A stretch of DNA of 64,000 nt from Lacibacter sp. H407 (GTDB taxonomy: Bacteria; Bacteroidota; Bacteroidia; Chitinophagales; Chitinophagaceae), in contig NZ_JBBKTU010000001.1 in assembly GCF_037892605.1 (NCBI RefSeq), positions 1,674,001 through 1,738,000 on the forward strand, written 5' to 3'. A program made the translations under genes and the position numbers. Positions 16,608-24,221 of the stretch are shown piece by piece; within the stretch, counting starts at the first letter, position 1; every line of letters starts with the position of its first letter. Under the pieces are notes generated by a model. It made no database searches, was not told the DNA's origin, and saw nothing but the letters and a program-made list of their open reading frames with translations.

Positions 16608-17006
16608 ATGGATAACGCAATCAGCTGGTTCGAAATTCCGGCAACCGACATTGACCGTGCACAAAAATTTTATGAAGCTGTATTTAACATTCAAATGCAG
16701 CCAATGGATTTTCAGGGTACAAAAATGCGAATGTTCCCAATTGATGATCCAATGAAAGGAATCGGCGGAACACTGGTGCAGGAAGGCACTAATTTCTACA
16801 AGCCATCTGCTACTGATGGTCCGTTGATCTATCTCAATGGCAACCCTGATGTACAGATCTTTCTTGACCGAATAGAAGGAGCGGGTGGTAAGATACTTGT
16901 TCCCAAAACAACGATCTCCGATGAATATGGCGATATGGCTGTGTTCTTAGATACAGAAGGTAATCGTATTGCCTTGCATAATATCCCTGAAAAATACAGA
17001 CAGTAA
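16608..17006 (+). CDS. VOC-superfamily (glyoxalase/bleomycin resistance fold) protein
   Basis: A 132-residue single VOC domain. It begins AISWFEIPATDIDRAQKFYEAVF, the typical first beta-alpha unit, and ends with YGDMAVFLDTEGNRIALH, the usual metal-side strand with a Glu. Small VOC proteins of this kind often handle reactive or xenobiotic compounds, but the substrate cannot be predicted. It is 17 bases behind the propeller gene and 9 bases before the DUF6265 gene. Confidence 0.85.
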   Translation: MDNAISWFEIPATDIDRAQKFYEAVFNIQMQPMDFQGTKMRMFPIDDPMKGIGGTLVQEGTNFYKPSATDGPLIYLNGNPDVQIFLDRIEGAGGKILVPKTTISDEYGDMAVFLDTEGNRIALHNIPEKYRQ

Positions 17007-17015
17007 ACAATACGT

Positions 17016-17501
17016 ATGAAAAAGAACAGCATTGCATTTCTACTGTTGGTTTCTGTTTGCAGTTTTTTACCTGATCTGTCGGGCATCACCGCAAATATGA
17101 AATCATTCAAATGGTTGCAGGGTTCCTGGCAAATGCAAACAAGGCGTGGCATCATCGTTGAAAAATGGGCCGTTGCTAACGACAGCACACTTGCAGGCGA
17201 AAGCATGATGACAGGTTCCGATGGAACAGAAATTCCGTTGGAAAAAATTCAACTGGCGTTTCGCAACGGTAGCTATTATTATATCCCGACTGTAAGAAAT
17301 CAGAACGGAGAGCAGCCGGTGGAATTTAAGATCACGTCATATAGCGAAACTGGTTTTGTAGCAGAAAATACACAACATGATTTTCCCAAACGTATCAGTT
17401 ATACATTGGTGAACAGCGATTCCATTCATGCAGTGATCGATGACGGTGCGGCCGCTCCCGTAAAAAAATCAAACTTTTATTATTCACGTAAAAAGGAGTG
17501 A
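17016..17501 (+). CDS. Exported DUF6265-like protein
   Basis: A 161-residue exported protein with an N-terminal hydrophobic segment (FLLLVSVCSFLPDLSG). The core FKWLQGSWQMQTRRGIIVEKWAV starting near residue 29 and the later PVEFKITSYSETGFVAENTQHDFPKRISY segment fit the lipocalin-like DUF6265/DUF1579 group. Binding partner unknown. Its 3-prime end overlaps the Shine-Dalgarno of the SRPBCC gene. Confidence 0.7.
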   Translation: MKKNSIAFLLLVSVCSFLPDLSGITANMKSFKWLQGSWQMQTRRGIIVEKWAVANDSTLAGESMMTGSDGTEIPLEKIQLAFRNGSYYYIPTVRNQNGEQPVEFKITSYSETGFVAENTQHDFPKRISYTLVNSDSIHAVIDDGAAAPVKKSNFYYSRKKE

Positions 17502-17503
17502 GC

Positions 17504-18007
17504 ATGTCTTCGTTCGATTGGAGTCGTTTTACAGTACGTATCAACATCCGTAATGCTACAACGCAACAGCTATACCGTGCCTGGGCTACCAGAACAGGTA
17601 TTGAGTACTGGTTCTTACGCATGAGTGAATATAAAAGAGCCAATGGCACTGTTTTGGCAGATGATGAATATGTACAAACGGGTGATAACTATCGCTGGCG
17701 CTGGTTTGGTTATAGCGATGAGGTAACGGAAACAGGAGAGATACTTGATTGCAACGGCATTGATTTTTTTAAATTCCGTTTTGGCAAAGCCGGCGATTGC
17801 AGCATTCGTATTTATGAAGAACAGAATGAAATGATCGTTGAATTACTGCAGGATAATATTCCAACCGATGAAAAAGCAAAAGAGCTATGGCATATTGGTT
17901 GCAAAACCGGCTGGACATTTTATCTCGCTAATCTGAAATCGATGTACGAAGGTGGTATCGACCTGCGGAATAAAAATGAACAATTGCAGGATATGATCAA
18001 CGCATGA
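17504..18007 (+). CDS. SRPBCC/AHSA1-domain protein
   Basis: A 167-residue START-like (AHSA1) domain: FTVRINIRNATTQQLYRAWATRTGIEYWF opens with the typical first strand and helix, and KTGWTFYLANLKSMYEGG ends with the long C-terminal helix. The start chosen is ATG 17504, because AAGGAG at 17493-17498 sits five bases upstream; the GTG at 17498 would overlap that site. A real Shine-Dalgarno is uncommon in this window. Probable ligand-binding or stress-linked protein. Its stop overlaps the next start by four bases (ATGA). Confidence 0.8.
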   Translation: MSSFDWSRFTVRINIRNATTQQLYRAWATRTGIEYWFLRMSEYKRANGTVLADDEYVQTGDNYRWRWFGYSDEVTETGEILDCNGIDFFKFRFGKAGDCSIRIYEEQNEMIVELLQDNIPTDEKAKELWHIGCKTGWTFYLANLKSMYEGGIDLRNKNEQLQDMINA

Positions 18008-18852
18008 ATAGAAACATGAGAAGAATGGATCGAATTGGTTTGTTGCTGCTTTGGCTTGTAACAACAAATATTGCATCGGCTCAATACGAGCAGTTGGATG
18101 GATTGTATTTTGAAGTGCCGGGTAAAAGCAATACCGATCAGAATTTTTTCAACCGTGATAATAAGATCTACACTGTAGGGAAAGAGTTTGTGTATTCGTA
18201 CAGGTTGTATCGTAACAGGCAATCAACACTTGTAACGGTACAGCAGAAAAACGATCCTCAAACAAAGAACTGGCGCTTCACCAACAGCAATATCGATTCG
18301 CTCACCATTCAACACCTGCGTTTTACTGTGCTTGATGGGTATGGTGGACTGGATCATTTGTTTCCCGATTACAGTCAAACCATTATTCAGCAAAAATATA
18401 CTGCGGTGAATGGCGAGATGTTATTTGATGGAACGACCGGCTTGATCGAAAATGAAAAAAACATCTGGCTGCATCCTTTCAGAGGAAAATATTTTTCCGT
18501 AACCGAGTTCAGTCCGTTCCCATACGTAAAACTGCCGTTGAAAGTAGGTACTAAATGGACTTGGCGCTTACCTGAAATTGATAGTCGCTGGTCCGATCCA
18601 CGCATTATTGAATACAAAGGAAAAGTAGAAGCCACATACAGTTACAAGATCGTTGATGAGAAAAATCTGAAAACAGCATTTGGTGTACTCTCCTGTTTTG
18701 TAATAGAGGCAGAAGCTGAAAACCGTATTGGCAAGAGTAAACTGAGAAGTTATTTTAATCCACAGTACGGATTTGTATTGCTGGAGTACACCAATATCGA
18801 CAAAAGCAAATTGATACTGGAGCTTGTTCAAATTAACCAAACGAAGAAATGA
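18004..18852 (+). CDS. Exported hypothetical protein (282 residues)
   Basis: I do not recognise a named family. The N terminus is a signal peptide after a basic start (MNRNMRRMDRIG, then LLLLWLVTTNIASAQ). The mature protein is beta-rich and aromatic-rich throughout, with no Cys lipobox, and may bind a hydrophobic ligand. Starts at 18016 or 18025 are possible, but 18004 gives the ATGA overlap with the upstream gene and the same overlap occurs at its own end with the DinB gene, so the three are translationally coupled. Confidence 0.65.
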   Translation: MNRNMRRMDRIGLLLLWLVTTNIASAQYEQLDGLYFEVPGKSNTDQNFFNRDNKIYTVGKEFVYSYRLYRNRQSTLVTVQQKNDPQTKNWRFTNSNIDSLTIQHLRFTVLDGYGGLDHLFPDYSQTIIQQKYTAVNGEMLFDGTTGLIENEKNIWLHPFRGKYFSVTEFSPFPYVKLPLKVGTKWTWRLPEIDSRWSDPRIIEYKGKVEATYSYKIVDEKNLKTAFGVLSCFVIEAEAENRIGKSKLRSYFNPQYGFVLLEYTNIDKSKLILELVQINQTKK

Positions 18853-19373
18853 AATTTGATAGAAAGAAGGCCGTTGAAATACTGGAACGCACGCCTCTTG
18901 TGTTAAATAGCTTGCTGCGTGAAGTAAGCGAAGAGTGGGTCATAAACAACGAAGGAGCTGATACCTTTTCGCCCTACGATGTAGTAGGCCATTTAATTCA
19001 TGGAGAAAAAACAGATTGGGTGGTGCGGGCTAAGATCATTTTGGAATATGGTGTAAATAAACCCTTCGACCCATACGACAGGTTTGCACAATTTGAGGAG
19101 AGCAAAGGCAAAAGCTTAGAGCAATTACTGGATGAGTTTGAAGCGATCCGAAAAGAAAATGTTGCGTGGCTGCAGGCAATTGAATTAACAGAAACTGATC
19201 TTGAGCGGAAAGGAATGCATCCTGTGTTGGGAGAGGTAACCTTACGGAATCTTTTATCAACCTGGGTGGTGCACGATCTTACTCATATCGCACAGATCAC
19301 AAGGGTAATGTCGAAACAGTATGTGGAAGAGATGGGGCCTTGGCCGCAATTTTTCAGGATACTCAGTTTCTGA
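18849..19373 (+). CDS. DinB-family protein
   Basis: A 174-residue four-helix-bundle protein of the DinB/YfiT-like superfamily. It shows FSPYDVVGHLIHGEKTDWV near residue 42 and a late VVHDLTHIAQITRVM, supplying the His residues that form the metal site in this superfamily. Members include metal-dependent thiol (bacillithiol or mycothiol) transferases; Bacteroidota have other thiols, so the cofactor is unknown. It is the last gene of the run that starts at 14519; the DNA after it is non-coding and repeat-like. Confidence 0.85.
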   Translation: MKFDRKKAVEILERTPLVLNSLLREVSEEWVINNEGADTFSPYDVVGHLIHGEKTDWVVRAKIILEYGVNKPFDPYDRFAQFEESKGKSLEQLLDEFEAIRKENVAWLQAIELTETDLERKGMHPVLGEVTLRNLLSTWVVHDLTHIAQITRVMSKQYVEEMGPWPQFFRILSF

Positions 19374-19936
19374 AAAGGAAAAGCTGATCGTAGAAACGAT
19401 TAGCCGATTGTTGGAATTCAGGTTTCAGGGGAAAATAGTTTCGCAGAACTGGTTTATCATCATCAGGAATATCCGGAAACTATGGCTTCATCGGTACGCA
19501 CCAAAACGGGTTCTCTTATGGCATATTGGTATAAGAATTTCGGGTAAACGACCTTTCTCAGAACTGTTGTGGTTTCAATGGGATTTGAGTAAACGCATAC
19601 AGATCAAAAACGGTTTTGGTTTGGATATTGAAAAGCACTTTGGATAAACGACTTTAAAAGAGCTCTTTTTGGTTTCAAGTGGGTTTTGGGTAAACGGTAC
19701 GGATCAAAAACAGGCTTTTCAAAAAGGAATAATTACTTGTAGATTTTGGGTAAACAGTTTTTCGTCGGGATCAATTCGTTATATATCGTCAGTTAGTAAG
19801 CTTTGTTATCGTCCGTATCATCATCGTTGTGGGTACAAAGTAACAACAGCAGCAGGCCGCCCACAATAGAACCTTATCGCATTACATTGTAATTGTTTCT
19901 AATAGTTTTTGTGTAGTAGAAATTCTATACCCACTG
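19374..19936. repeat. Non-coding stretch with degenerate repeats, about 0.56 kb
   Basis: No gene is supported here. Two imperfect copies of an approximately 90-base unit run from about 19540 to 19725: each has a GGTAAACG/GATAAACG word, then GGTTTCAA-TGGG, then AGTAAACGC or GGTAAACGG, and GATCAAAAAC. A third partial copy (TTTTGGGTAAACAG) is near 19743, and weaker similarity precedes them. Conceptual translation gives FQWDLSKRIQIKNGF and FKWVLGKRYGSKTGF, so this may be the wreck of a repeated coding unit. Confidence 0.55.
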
Positions 19937-19966
19937 TTTGGAGCCTAACCGTAAAACCTTAATTTG
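19937..19966 (+). promoter_or_regulatory. Predicted promoter of the second small-gene run
   Basis: TTTG at 19937-19940 and the near-consensus -7 TTAATTTG at 19959-19966 are 18 bases apart. The -7 element ends 28 bases before the DUF1801 start, fitting a normal leader. Confidence 0.55.
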
Positions 19967-19994
19967 TAGTTCATTTCAGTTAAAACGATCCATT

Positions 19995-20450
19995 ATGCAA
20001 TCAGCAGCAACTTCCCCGGCCGATTATATCGCTGAAATACCCGAAGAACGGCAGGCAGCTTTTAAAAAACTAAGAGCGGTGATCAAAAAAAACCTCTCAG
20101 CCGGTTTCAAGGAAATGATGGGTTATGGTATGCTCGGTTATGCCGTGCCGCATTCAAAATACCCCGCCGGCTATCATTGCAACCCAAAAGACCCTCTGCC
20201 ATTTATGGGCATTGCTTCGCAAAAGAATTTTATTGCCGTTTACCACATGGGTATCTATGCAAGCCCTGAGTTGCTGAAATGGTTTACCGCTGCTCATGCC
20301 AAAGCTTCTGCCAAAAAACTAGACATGGGTAAAAGCTGCATCCGTTACAAAAAGCCGGAGGATATTCCATTTGAACTCATTGGCGAACTCGCAGCTAAAA
20401 TGTCGGCCGATGAATGGATCGCTCTTTATGAACAAAAATTAAAGAAATAA
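19995..20450 (+). CDS. DUF1801 (YdhG/frataxin-fold) protein
   Basis: A 151-residue protein. The ATG at 19995 is chosen because it follows the predicted promoter; the longer frame to 19938 would begin inside it. It has the DUF1801 pattern: YIAEIPEERQAAFKKLRAVI, then the glycine-rich MMGYGMLGYAVP and the final helix ELAAKMSADEWIALYEQ. The fold is frataxin-like, and a role in iron or small-molecule handling has been suggested for relatives, but none is established here. First gene of a six-gene same-strand run to 24069. Confidence 0.85.
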   Translation: MQSAATSPADYIAEIPEERQAAFKKLRAVIKKNLSAGFKEMMGYGMLGYAVPHSKYPAGYHCNPKDPLPFMGIASQKNFIAVYHMGIYASPELLKWFTAAHAKASAKKLDMGKSCIRYKKPEDIPFELIGELAAKMSADEWIALYEQKLKK

Positions 20451-20453
20451 ACG

Positions 20454-20834
20454 ATGAAACAACTGTTTACAATTATCTGCCTCTTGTTTGCATTGCAGAT
20501 TGCTGCACAAGAAAAAACAAAAACACCCCAATGGCTGGGCATTCTTACGCTGGCCGATAAATACAAGGACGCAAAAAACTGGACCAAAACGGACGAGGGC
20601 ATTACCGGCGAACATTTTCAACGATTGCTCAAACTGAAAAGTGAAGGCGTCATCATTCTTGCAGGCCGAACACAATTGGAGTTGAACGACCCCGGCATGA
20701 TGGGCCTTGTGATCTTTTATGCGAAAGATGAAAAAGAAGCTATGCAGTTGATGCAGGATGATCCAGCAGTGAAAAACAAGATCATGCTGGCTAAAGTTGT
20801 ACCTTATGGCGTAGCGGTGAATAAATGCGAATAG
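20454..20834 (+). CDS. Exported YciI-like protein
   Basis: A 126-residue protein with a signal peptide (LFTIICLLFALQIAAQ) followed by a YciI/dimeric ferredoxin-like domain: EHFQRLLKLKSEGVIILAGRT and a GLVIFYAKDEKEAMQLMQDDPAV segment, where family members place their active-site His/Asp. An exported version of YciI is less common than the cytoplasmic one. Three bases separate it from the DUF1801 stop, so it is in the same operon. Confidence 0.75.
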   Translation: MKQLFTIICLLFALQIAAQEKTKTPQWLGILTLADKYKDAKNWTKTDEGITGEHFQRLLKLKSEGVIILAGRTQLELNDPGMMGLVIFYAKDEKEAMQLMQDDPAVKNKIMLAKVVPYGVAVNKCE

Positions 20835-20840
20835 CAAATC

Positions 20841-21587
20841 ATGCATGTTCCGGAAGACGATATTATTACGTTACTTGAACTACATGCTGTAGATGGCATC
20901 CGCAATTGCTTTGCACATGGGCTTGATGCAAATAGTTTGCACAATGATCAACCGCTTATTTATGAACTGCTGAGTGAGTACACACGCTCTCCCCGTTTTA
21001 ACGATTGTGTAAAAGCATTTGTTGACGCTGGTTTGATGTTCGACGACAGAGCTTTACTTGCTGTGTTGTTGAATGATGCAGTAATGCTGGAAGAAGAAAT
21101 TAAAAAAGATCCATCGATTCCTTCAAAGCGAATTTCGTTCCGTGCAGCTTACACACCGCTTGAAGAAGTTACACTATTACATGTGTGTGCCGAGTTTAAT
21201 CATGTGGCCTGTGCTGAAGTGTTGGTAAAACATGGAGCTGATGTGAATGCCGCAGCAGGTACTGATGAATTTGGCTTTGGTGCACAAACACCCATCTTTC
21301 ATACGGTGAATCAGAATAATCATCAATCAAAAGAGATGATGCATTTTCTGTTGGAGCATGGGGCAAAGCTGGATATAACCGTGAAAGGAGTTATCTGGGG
21401 AAAGAGTTACCCATGGGAAACATTGTTGCCATCAGTCAATCCGATCAGTTATGCGATGATGGGATTGTTGCCGCAGATGCACCGCAATGAAAAAACCATT
21501 CATGAAGTGGTTTCACTTTTGTTGAAGCATCAATACGATATCGATTATACGTCTGTTAATGTTCCAAACAAGTATCTCAATTCCTGA
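20841..21587 (+). CDS. Ankyrin-repeat protein (cytoplasmic)
   Basis: A 248-residue protein without signal peptide. It contains at least three ankyrin-like units, clearest at VTLLHVCAEFNHVACAEVLVKHGADVNAA and SKEMMHFLLEHGAKLDI. It is longer than, and not exported like, the ankyrin protein at 15086. Probable protein-binding scaffold. It lies 6 bases after the YciI gene and 4 bases before the propeller gene. Confidence 0.75.
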   Translation: MHVPEDDIITLLELHAVDGIRNCFAHGLDANSLHNDQPLIYELLSEYTRSPRFNDCVKAFVDAGLMFDDRALLAVLLNDAVMLEEEIKKDPSIPSKRISFRAAYTPLEEVTLLHVCAEFNHVACAEVLVKHGADVNAAAGTDEFGFGAQTPIFHTVNQNNHQSKEMMHFLLEHGAKLDITVKGVIWGKSYPWETLLPSVNPISYAMMGLLPQMHRNEKTIHEVVSLLLKHQYDIDYTSVNVPNKYLNS

Positions 21588-21591
21588 TCGC

Positions 21592-22527
21592 ATGAAAAAG
21601 TTTGTTTCAATTGTATATCTCTTATTCGTTGCAGTAATTGCTTTCGCACAATCCGCCAATTATAAAATTGTTTACAATGTATTGGAAGATCGTGAAAAGG
21701 ATAATTACGAAGTGTACAGCATGAACATGGATGGAACAGGAAAGAAAAATCTCACCAATACTCCCGGTGTGGAGTGGGTATATTATGCTTACGGAAACAA
21801 AGTGTATTACATCAGTGATATTGATACCTGTCACCGTTGCTATTTCTTGTACGAGATGGATGCAGATGGAAATAACAAAAGAAAAGTCAGTGATCTGCAA
21901 CTTGAAGACAGTTGGATGGGCAGCCGAAACAAAGGGACAGAGATGATCGTTACCGGACGTGTTGGCAAACTTCGCCAGCAGTTATTTCTTATTGGTATTA
22001 AAACGGGAAAGTATCAGCAACTAAGCAACGATACGGTTTCATACAAATCTGATCCTATCTTTCTCCCTACAGGTAATGAAATTGTGTTACGCTATCGCCC
22101 TGATCGTAACCTCCGGCAAACAGTTCCCGACGAATTGTGGTTGCTTGATGACAAGGCACAACCCATTCGTCAACTCACTAACTTTCCGAAAGCCGATACA
22201 ACAACCCCCTGGTTTGAATATCATGCAGGTCCTCCTCAATGGAACAGCAAGCATCAGCTCATCAGTTATATGTCAAGGCAAAACAAACAAACACAGATCT
22301 ATGCCATCAGTCCTGATGGTAAAAAACAATGGCAATTAACCAAAGGCGAATTAAGCAGTGGCTGGCATGCGTGGAGCGATGATGGTGAATGGATGGTCAT
22401 GGATAAATCAACAAACGAAGGAAAGAATTTTGATATTTATCTCATGCATTACACAACAGGAAAGATCACACGGCTTACTGATGATGTGAAAACAGAACAG
22501 GCACCGGTTATTGTAAAAAAGGATTAA
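21592..22527 (+). CDS. Exported TolB/PD40 beta-propeller protein
   Basis: From ATG 21592 the protein is 311 residues, with a signal peptide (MKKFVSIVYLLFVAVIAFAQ). The alternative start at 21559 adds residues that hide this signal. Propeller strands are visible at YEVYSMNMDGTGKKNLT, LYEMDADGNNKRKVS, IYAISPDGKKQWQLT and FDIYLMHYTTGKITRLT, the classic TolB-type pattern. Probably periplasmic, binding a protein partner. It follows the ankyrin gene as in the first run at 15086-16590. Confidence 0.85.
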   Translation: MKKFVSIVYLLFVAVIAFAQSANYKIVYNVLEDREKDNYEVYSMNMDGTGKKNLTNTPGVEWVYYAYGNKVYYISDIDTCHRCYFLYEMDADGNNKRKVSDLQLEDSWMGSRNKGTEMIVTGRVGKLRQQLFLIGIKTGKYQQLSNDTVSYKSDPIFLPTGNEIVLRYRPDRNLRQTVPDELWLLDDKAQPIRQLTNFPKADTTTPWFEYHAGPPQWNSKHQLISYMSRQNKQTQIYAISPDGKKQWQLTKGELSSGWHAWSDDGEWMVMDKSTNEGKNFDIYLMHYTTGKITRLTDDVKTEQAPVIVKKD

Positions 22528-22622
22528 CTGTTTTATACGATACAACCGCCTGTCATAAATTACTTTCCTGTTTGCTGATAGAGTTCTAACTTCTATTTAT
22601 TCTTCACACAAAAACTTGTGTT

Positions 22623-23501
22623 ATGAACCGACTTATCATCATCCTTATCGCATCATTGTTTCTTTCAGCAGAAACAAAAGCAAAAGAACCACCGATGCTG
22701 ATTACAGCAGAATGGCTCAACGATAATATCAACAATCCTGAATTTGTATTGCTGCAGGTAAATTTTCTAAGACTCGATTATGAAAAGGAACATATCAAAG
22801 GTGCCCGTTTATTATGGCCCGATTGGTTGGCAGCAAATTCTCCTGATGGAAATTTCAATCCACCAGATGCAAAAGAAGCAACCAAAGTATTACAACAACT
22901 TGGCGTCAATAAAAATTCAAAAGTCATTCTTTATCATACCAAAGGCGAAGTAACTGTCACCGCACGTATGTTTGTTACATTGGAATATCTCGGCTTGGCA
23001 GGAAGAGTATATTATCTCAATGGTGGATTAGAAGCCTGGAAGAAAACCGGCTATCCTGTAACAAGTGAATTGCCTGTAATTAAGAAAGGTGATTTTGTTG
23101 CAAGTATCAATCAGGTATTGGTTGATAAAGATTATGTATTAAGATCATTACAATCACCATCGGCTGTTGTGGTTGATGCACGAATGAAACGTTTTTATGA
23201 TGGCGACCCGACAGGTAATCCAAGAGATGGACATATCACCGGCGCAAAAAATATTCCCTATCCTGACCTGCTTGATTCAAGTTTTCAATTTAAACATATC
23301 GATCAGCTCACCGGTTATTTTCAACCAGTAGTGCCCGATAAGAAAACAGAAATCGTAACTTATTGTTTCATTGGACAAACAGCAAGTGTAGTGTACATGG
23401 CAGGTAGGTTCCTGGGATATAACATGAAAGTATATGATGGATCCATGCAGGAATGGAGCCGGTTAGAGAATTTGCCAATGGAAAAAACAAAAAAGGATTA
23501 A
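22623..23501 (+). CDS. Exported two-domain rhodanese (sulfurtransferase)
   Basis: A 292-residue protein with a signal peptide and two rhodanese domains. The N-terminal domain (about 25-155) lacks the active cysteine; the C-terminal domain has it in TYCFIGQTAS near residue 248. The loop CFIGQT resembles the CxxGxT loop of thiosulfate/3-mercaptopyruvate sulfurtransferases. It would transfer sulfane sulfur, here probably in the periplasm. The 95 bases upstream hold no other gene. It precedes the second DinB gene by 34 bases. Confidence 0.88.
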   Translation: MNRLIIILIASLFLSAETKAKEPPMLITAEWLNDNINNPEFVLLQVNFLRLDYEKEHIKGARLLWPDWLAANSPDGNFNPPDAKEATKVLQQLGVNKNSKVILYHTKGEVTVTARMFVTLEYLGLAGRVYYLNGGLEAWKKTGYPVTSELPVIKKGDFVASINQVLVDKDYVLRSLQSPSAVVVDARMKRFYDGDPTGNPRDGHITGAKNIPYPDLLDSSFQFKHIDQLTGYFQPVVPDKKTEIVTYCFIGQTASVVYMAGRFLGYNMKVYDGSMQEWSRLENLPMEKTKKD

Positions 23502-23535
23502 CGATTTTCAATACACTAAAACCAAACTGAACAAA

Positions 23536-24069
23536 ATGAGAAAACAATTACTGATGCTTGTTGTAATTCTGCTTGCAGCTTTTACCAGCAAAGCACAACT
23601 GGCAGATTCCATCAAAGCATATTACATCAAAGATTGGGAACGTGCAAAAGCATACAGCAAAGAATACCTTGATGCAATGCCGAAAGACAAATACAATTTC
23701 CGTGCACAAGACAGCATCCGCACATTCGCCCAACAAATGCTGCATCTTTCACAAGGCATTGTTGGTTTTATAGCAAATGGCACAGGTGCGCAACGTATTT
23801 CATTTGGGCAAAACCTGGAGCAGCGTACAACAGCACAATCAGCCGATTCCGTACTGTATTTTGTAACGACGAGTTATGATTATGCCATTGAAAACATCCG
23901 TAATATGGATGTAACGAAATTAACCGAAACAGCAGGACGTGGTAATTTTATGTTTTCTCGATTGGTTTGGTTGAATAAAGCATTTGAACATCAAACACAT
24001 CATCGTGGACAAACCACTATCTACATTCGTCTCGTTGGCATTAAGCCGCCGAATGAAAAATTATTCTAA
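23536..24069 (+). CDS. Exported DinB-family protein
   Basis: A 177-residue protein with a signal peptide (LLMLVVILLAAFTSKAQ) and a DinB four-helix bundle. The C-terminal FEHQTHHRGQTTIYIRLVGIKPP is the standard DinB signature with a paired His that binds metal together with an upstream His (MLHLSQGIV). Export is unusual for this superfamily. It ends the second small-gene run and is followed by a perfect hairpin and then a terminator. Confidence 0.85.
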   Translation: MRKQLLMLVVILLAAFTSKAQLADSIKAYYIKDWERAKAYSKEYLDAMPKDKYNFRAQDSIRTFAQQMLHLSQGIVGFIANGTGAQRISFGQNLEQRTTAQSADSVLYFVTTSYDYAIENIRNMDVTKLTETAGRGNFMFSRLVWLNKAFEHQTHHRGQTTIYIRLVGIKPPNEKLF

Positions 24070-24081
24070 ATCGTTCATACT

Positions 24082-24140
24082 GGGTTGCCAACCTTAAATC
24101 TTCATGTCAATTTCTTTAAAAGAATGAAGGTTGGCAACCC
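24082..24140. repeat. Perfect 14-bp inverted repeat
   Basis: GGGTTGCCAACCTT (24082-24095) and its exact complement (24127-24140) flank a 31-base loop that also contains a nested CTTCAT/ATGAAG pair. It has no T run after it, so it is more likely an RNA-stabilising hairpin or relic element than a terminator. Confidence 0.75.
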
Positions 24141-24155
24141 TATTTTACCAATGGA

Positions 24156-24186
24156 AAAGTTGATCATGCACATGGTCAACTTTTTT
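24156..24186 (+). terminator. Terminator of the second small-gene run
   Basis: Stem AAAAGTTGATCA/TGGTCAACTTTT (one G-T pair) followed by TTTTTT, after the DinB gene. Confidence 0.8.
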
Positions 24187-24221
24187 ATTACCTTTCTTAT
24201 CCATTTTCAAAACCAACTGTT

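Noticed and set aside
19321-19869. Two open frames in the repeat region after the first DinB gene
   Set aside because: The first begins inside DinB in another frame; both consist of the degenerate repeats with odd composition and no start signals. Treated as non-coding.
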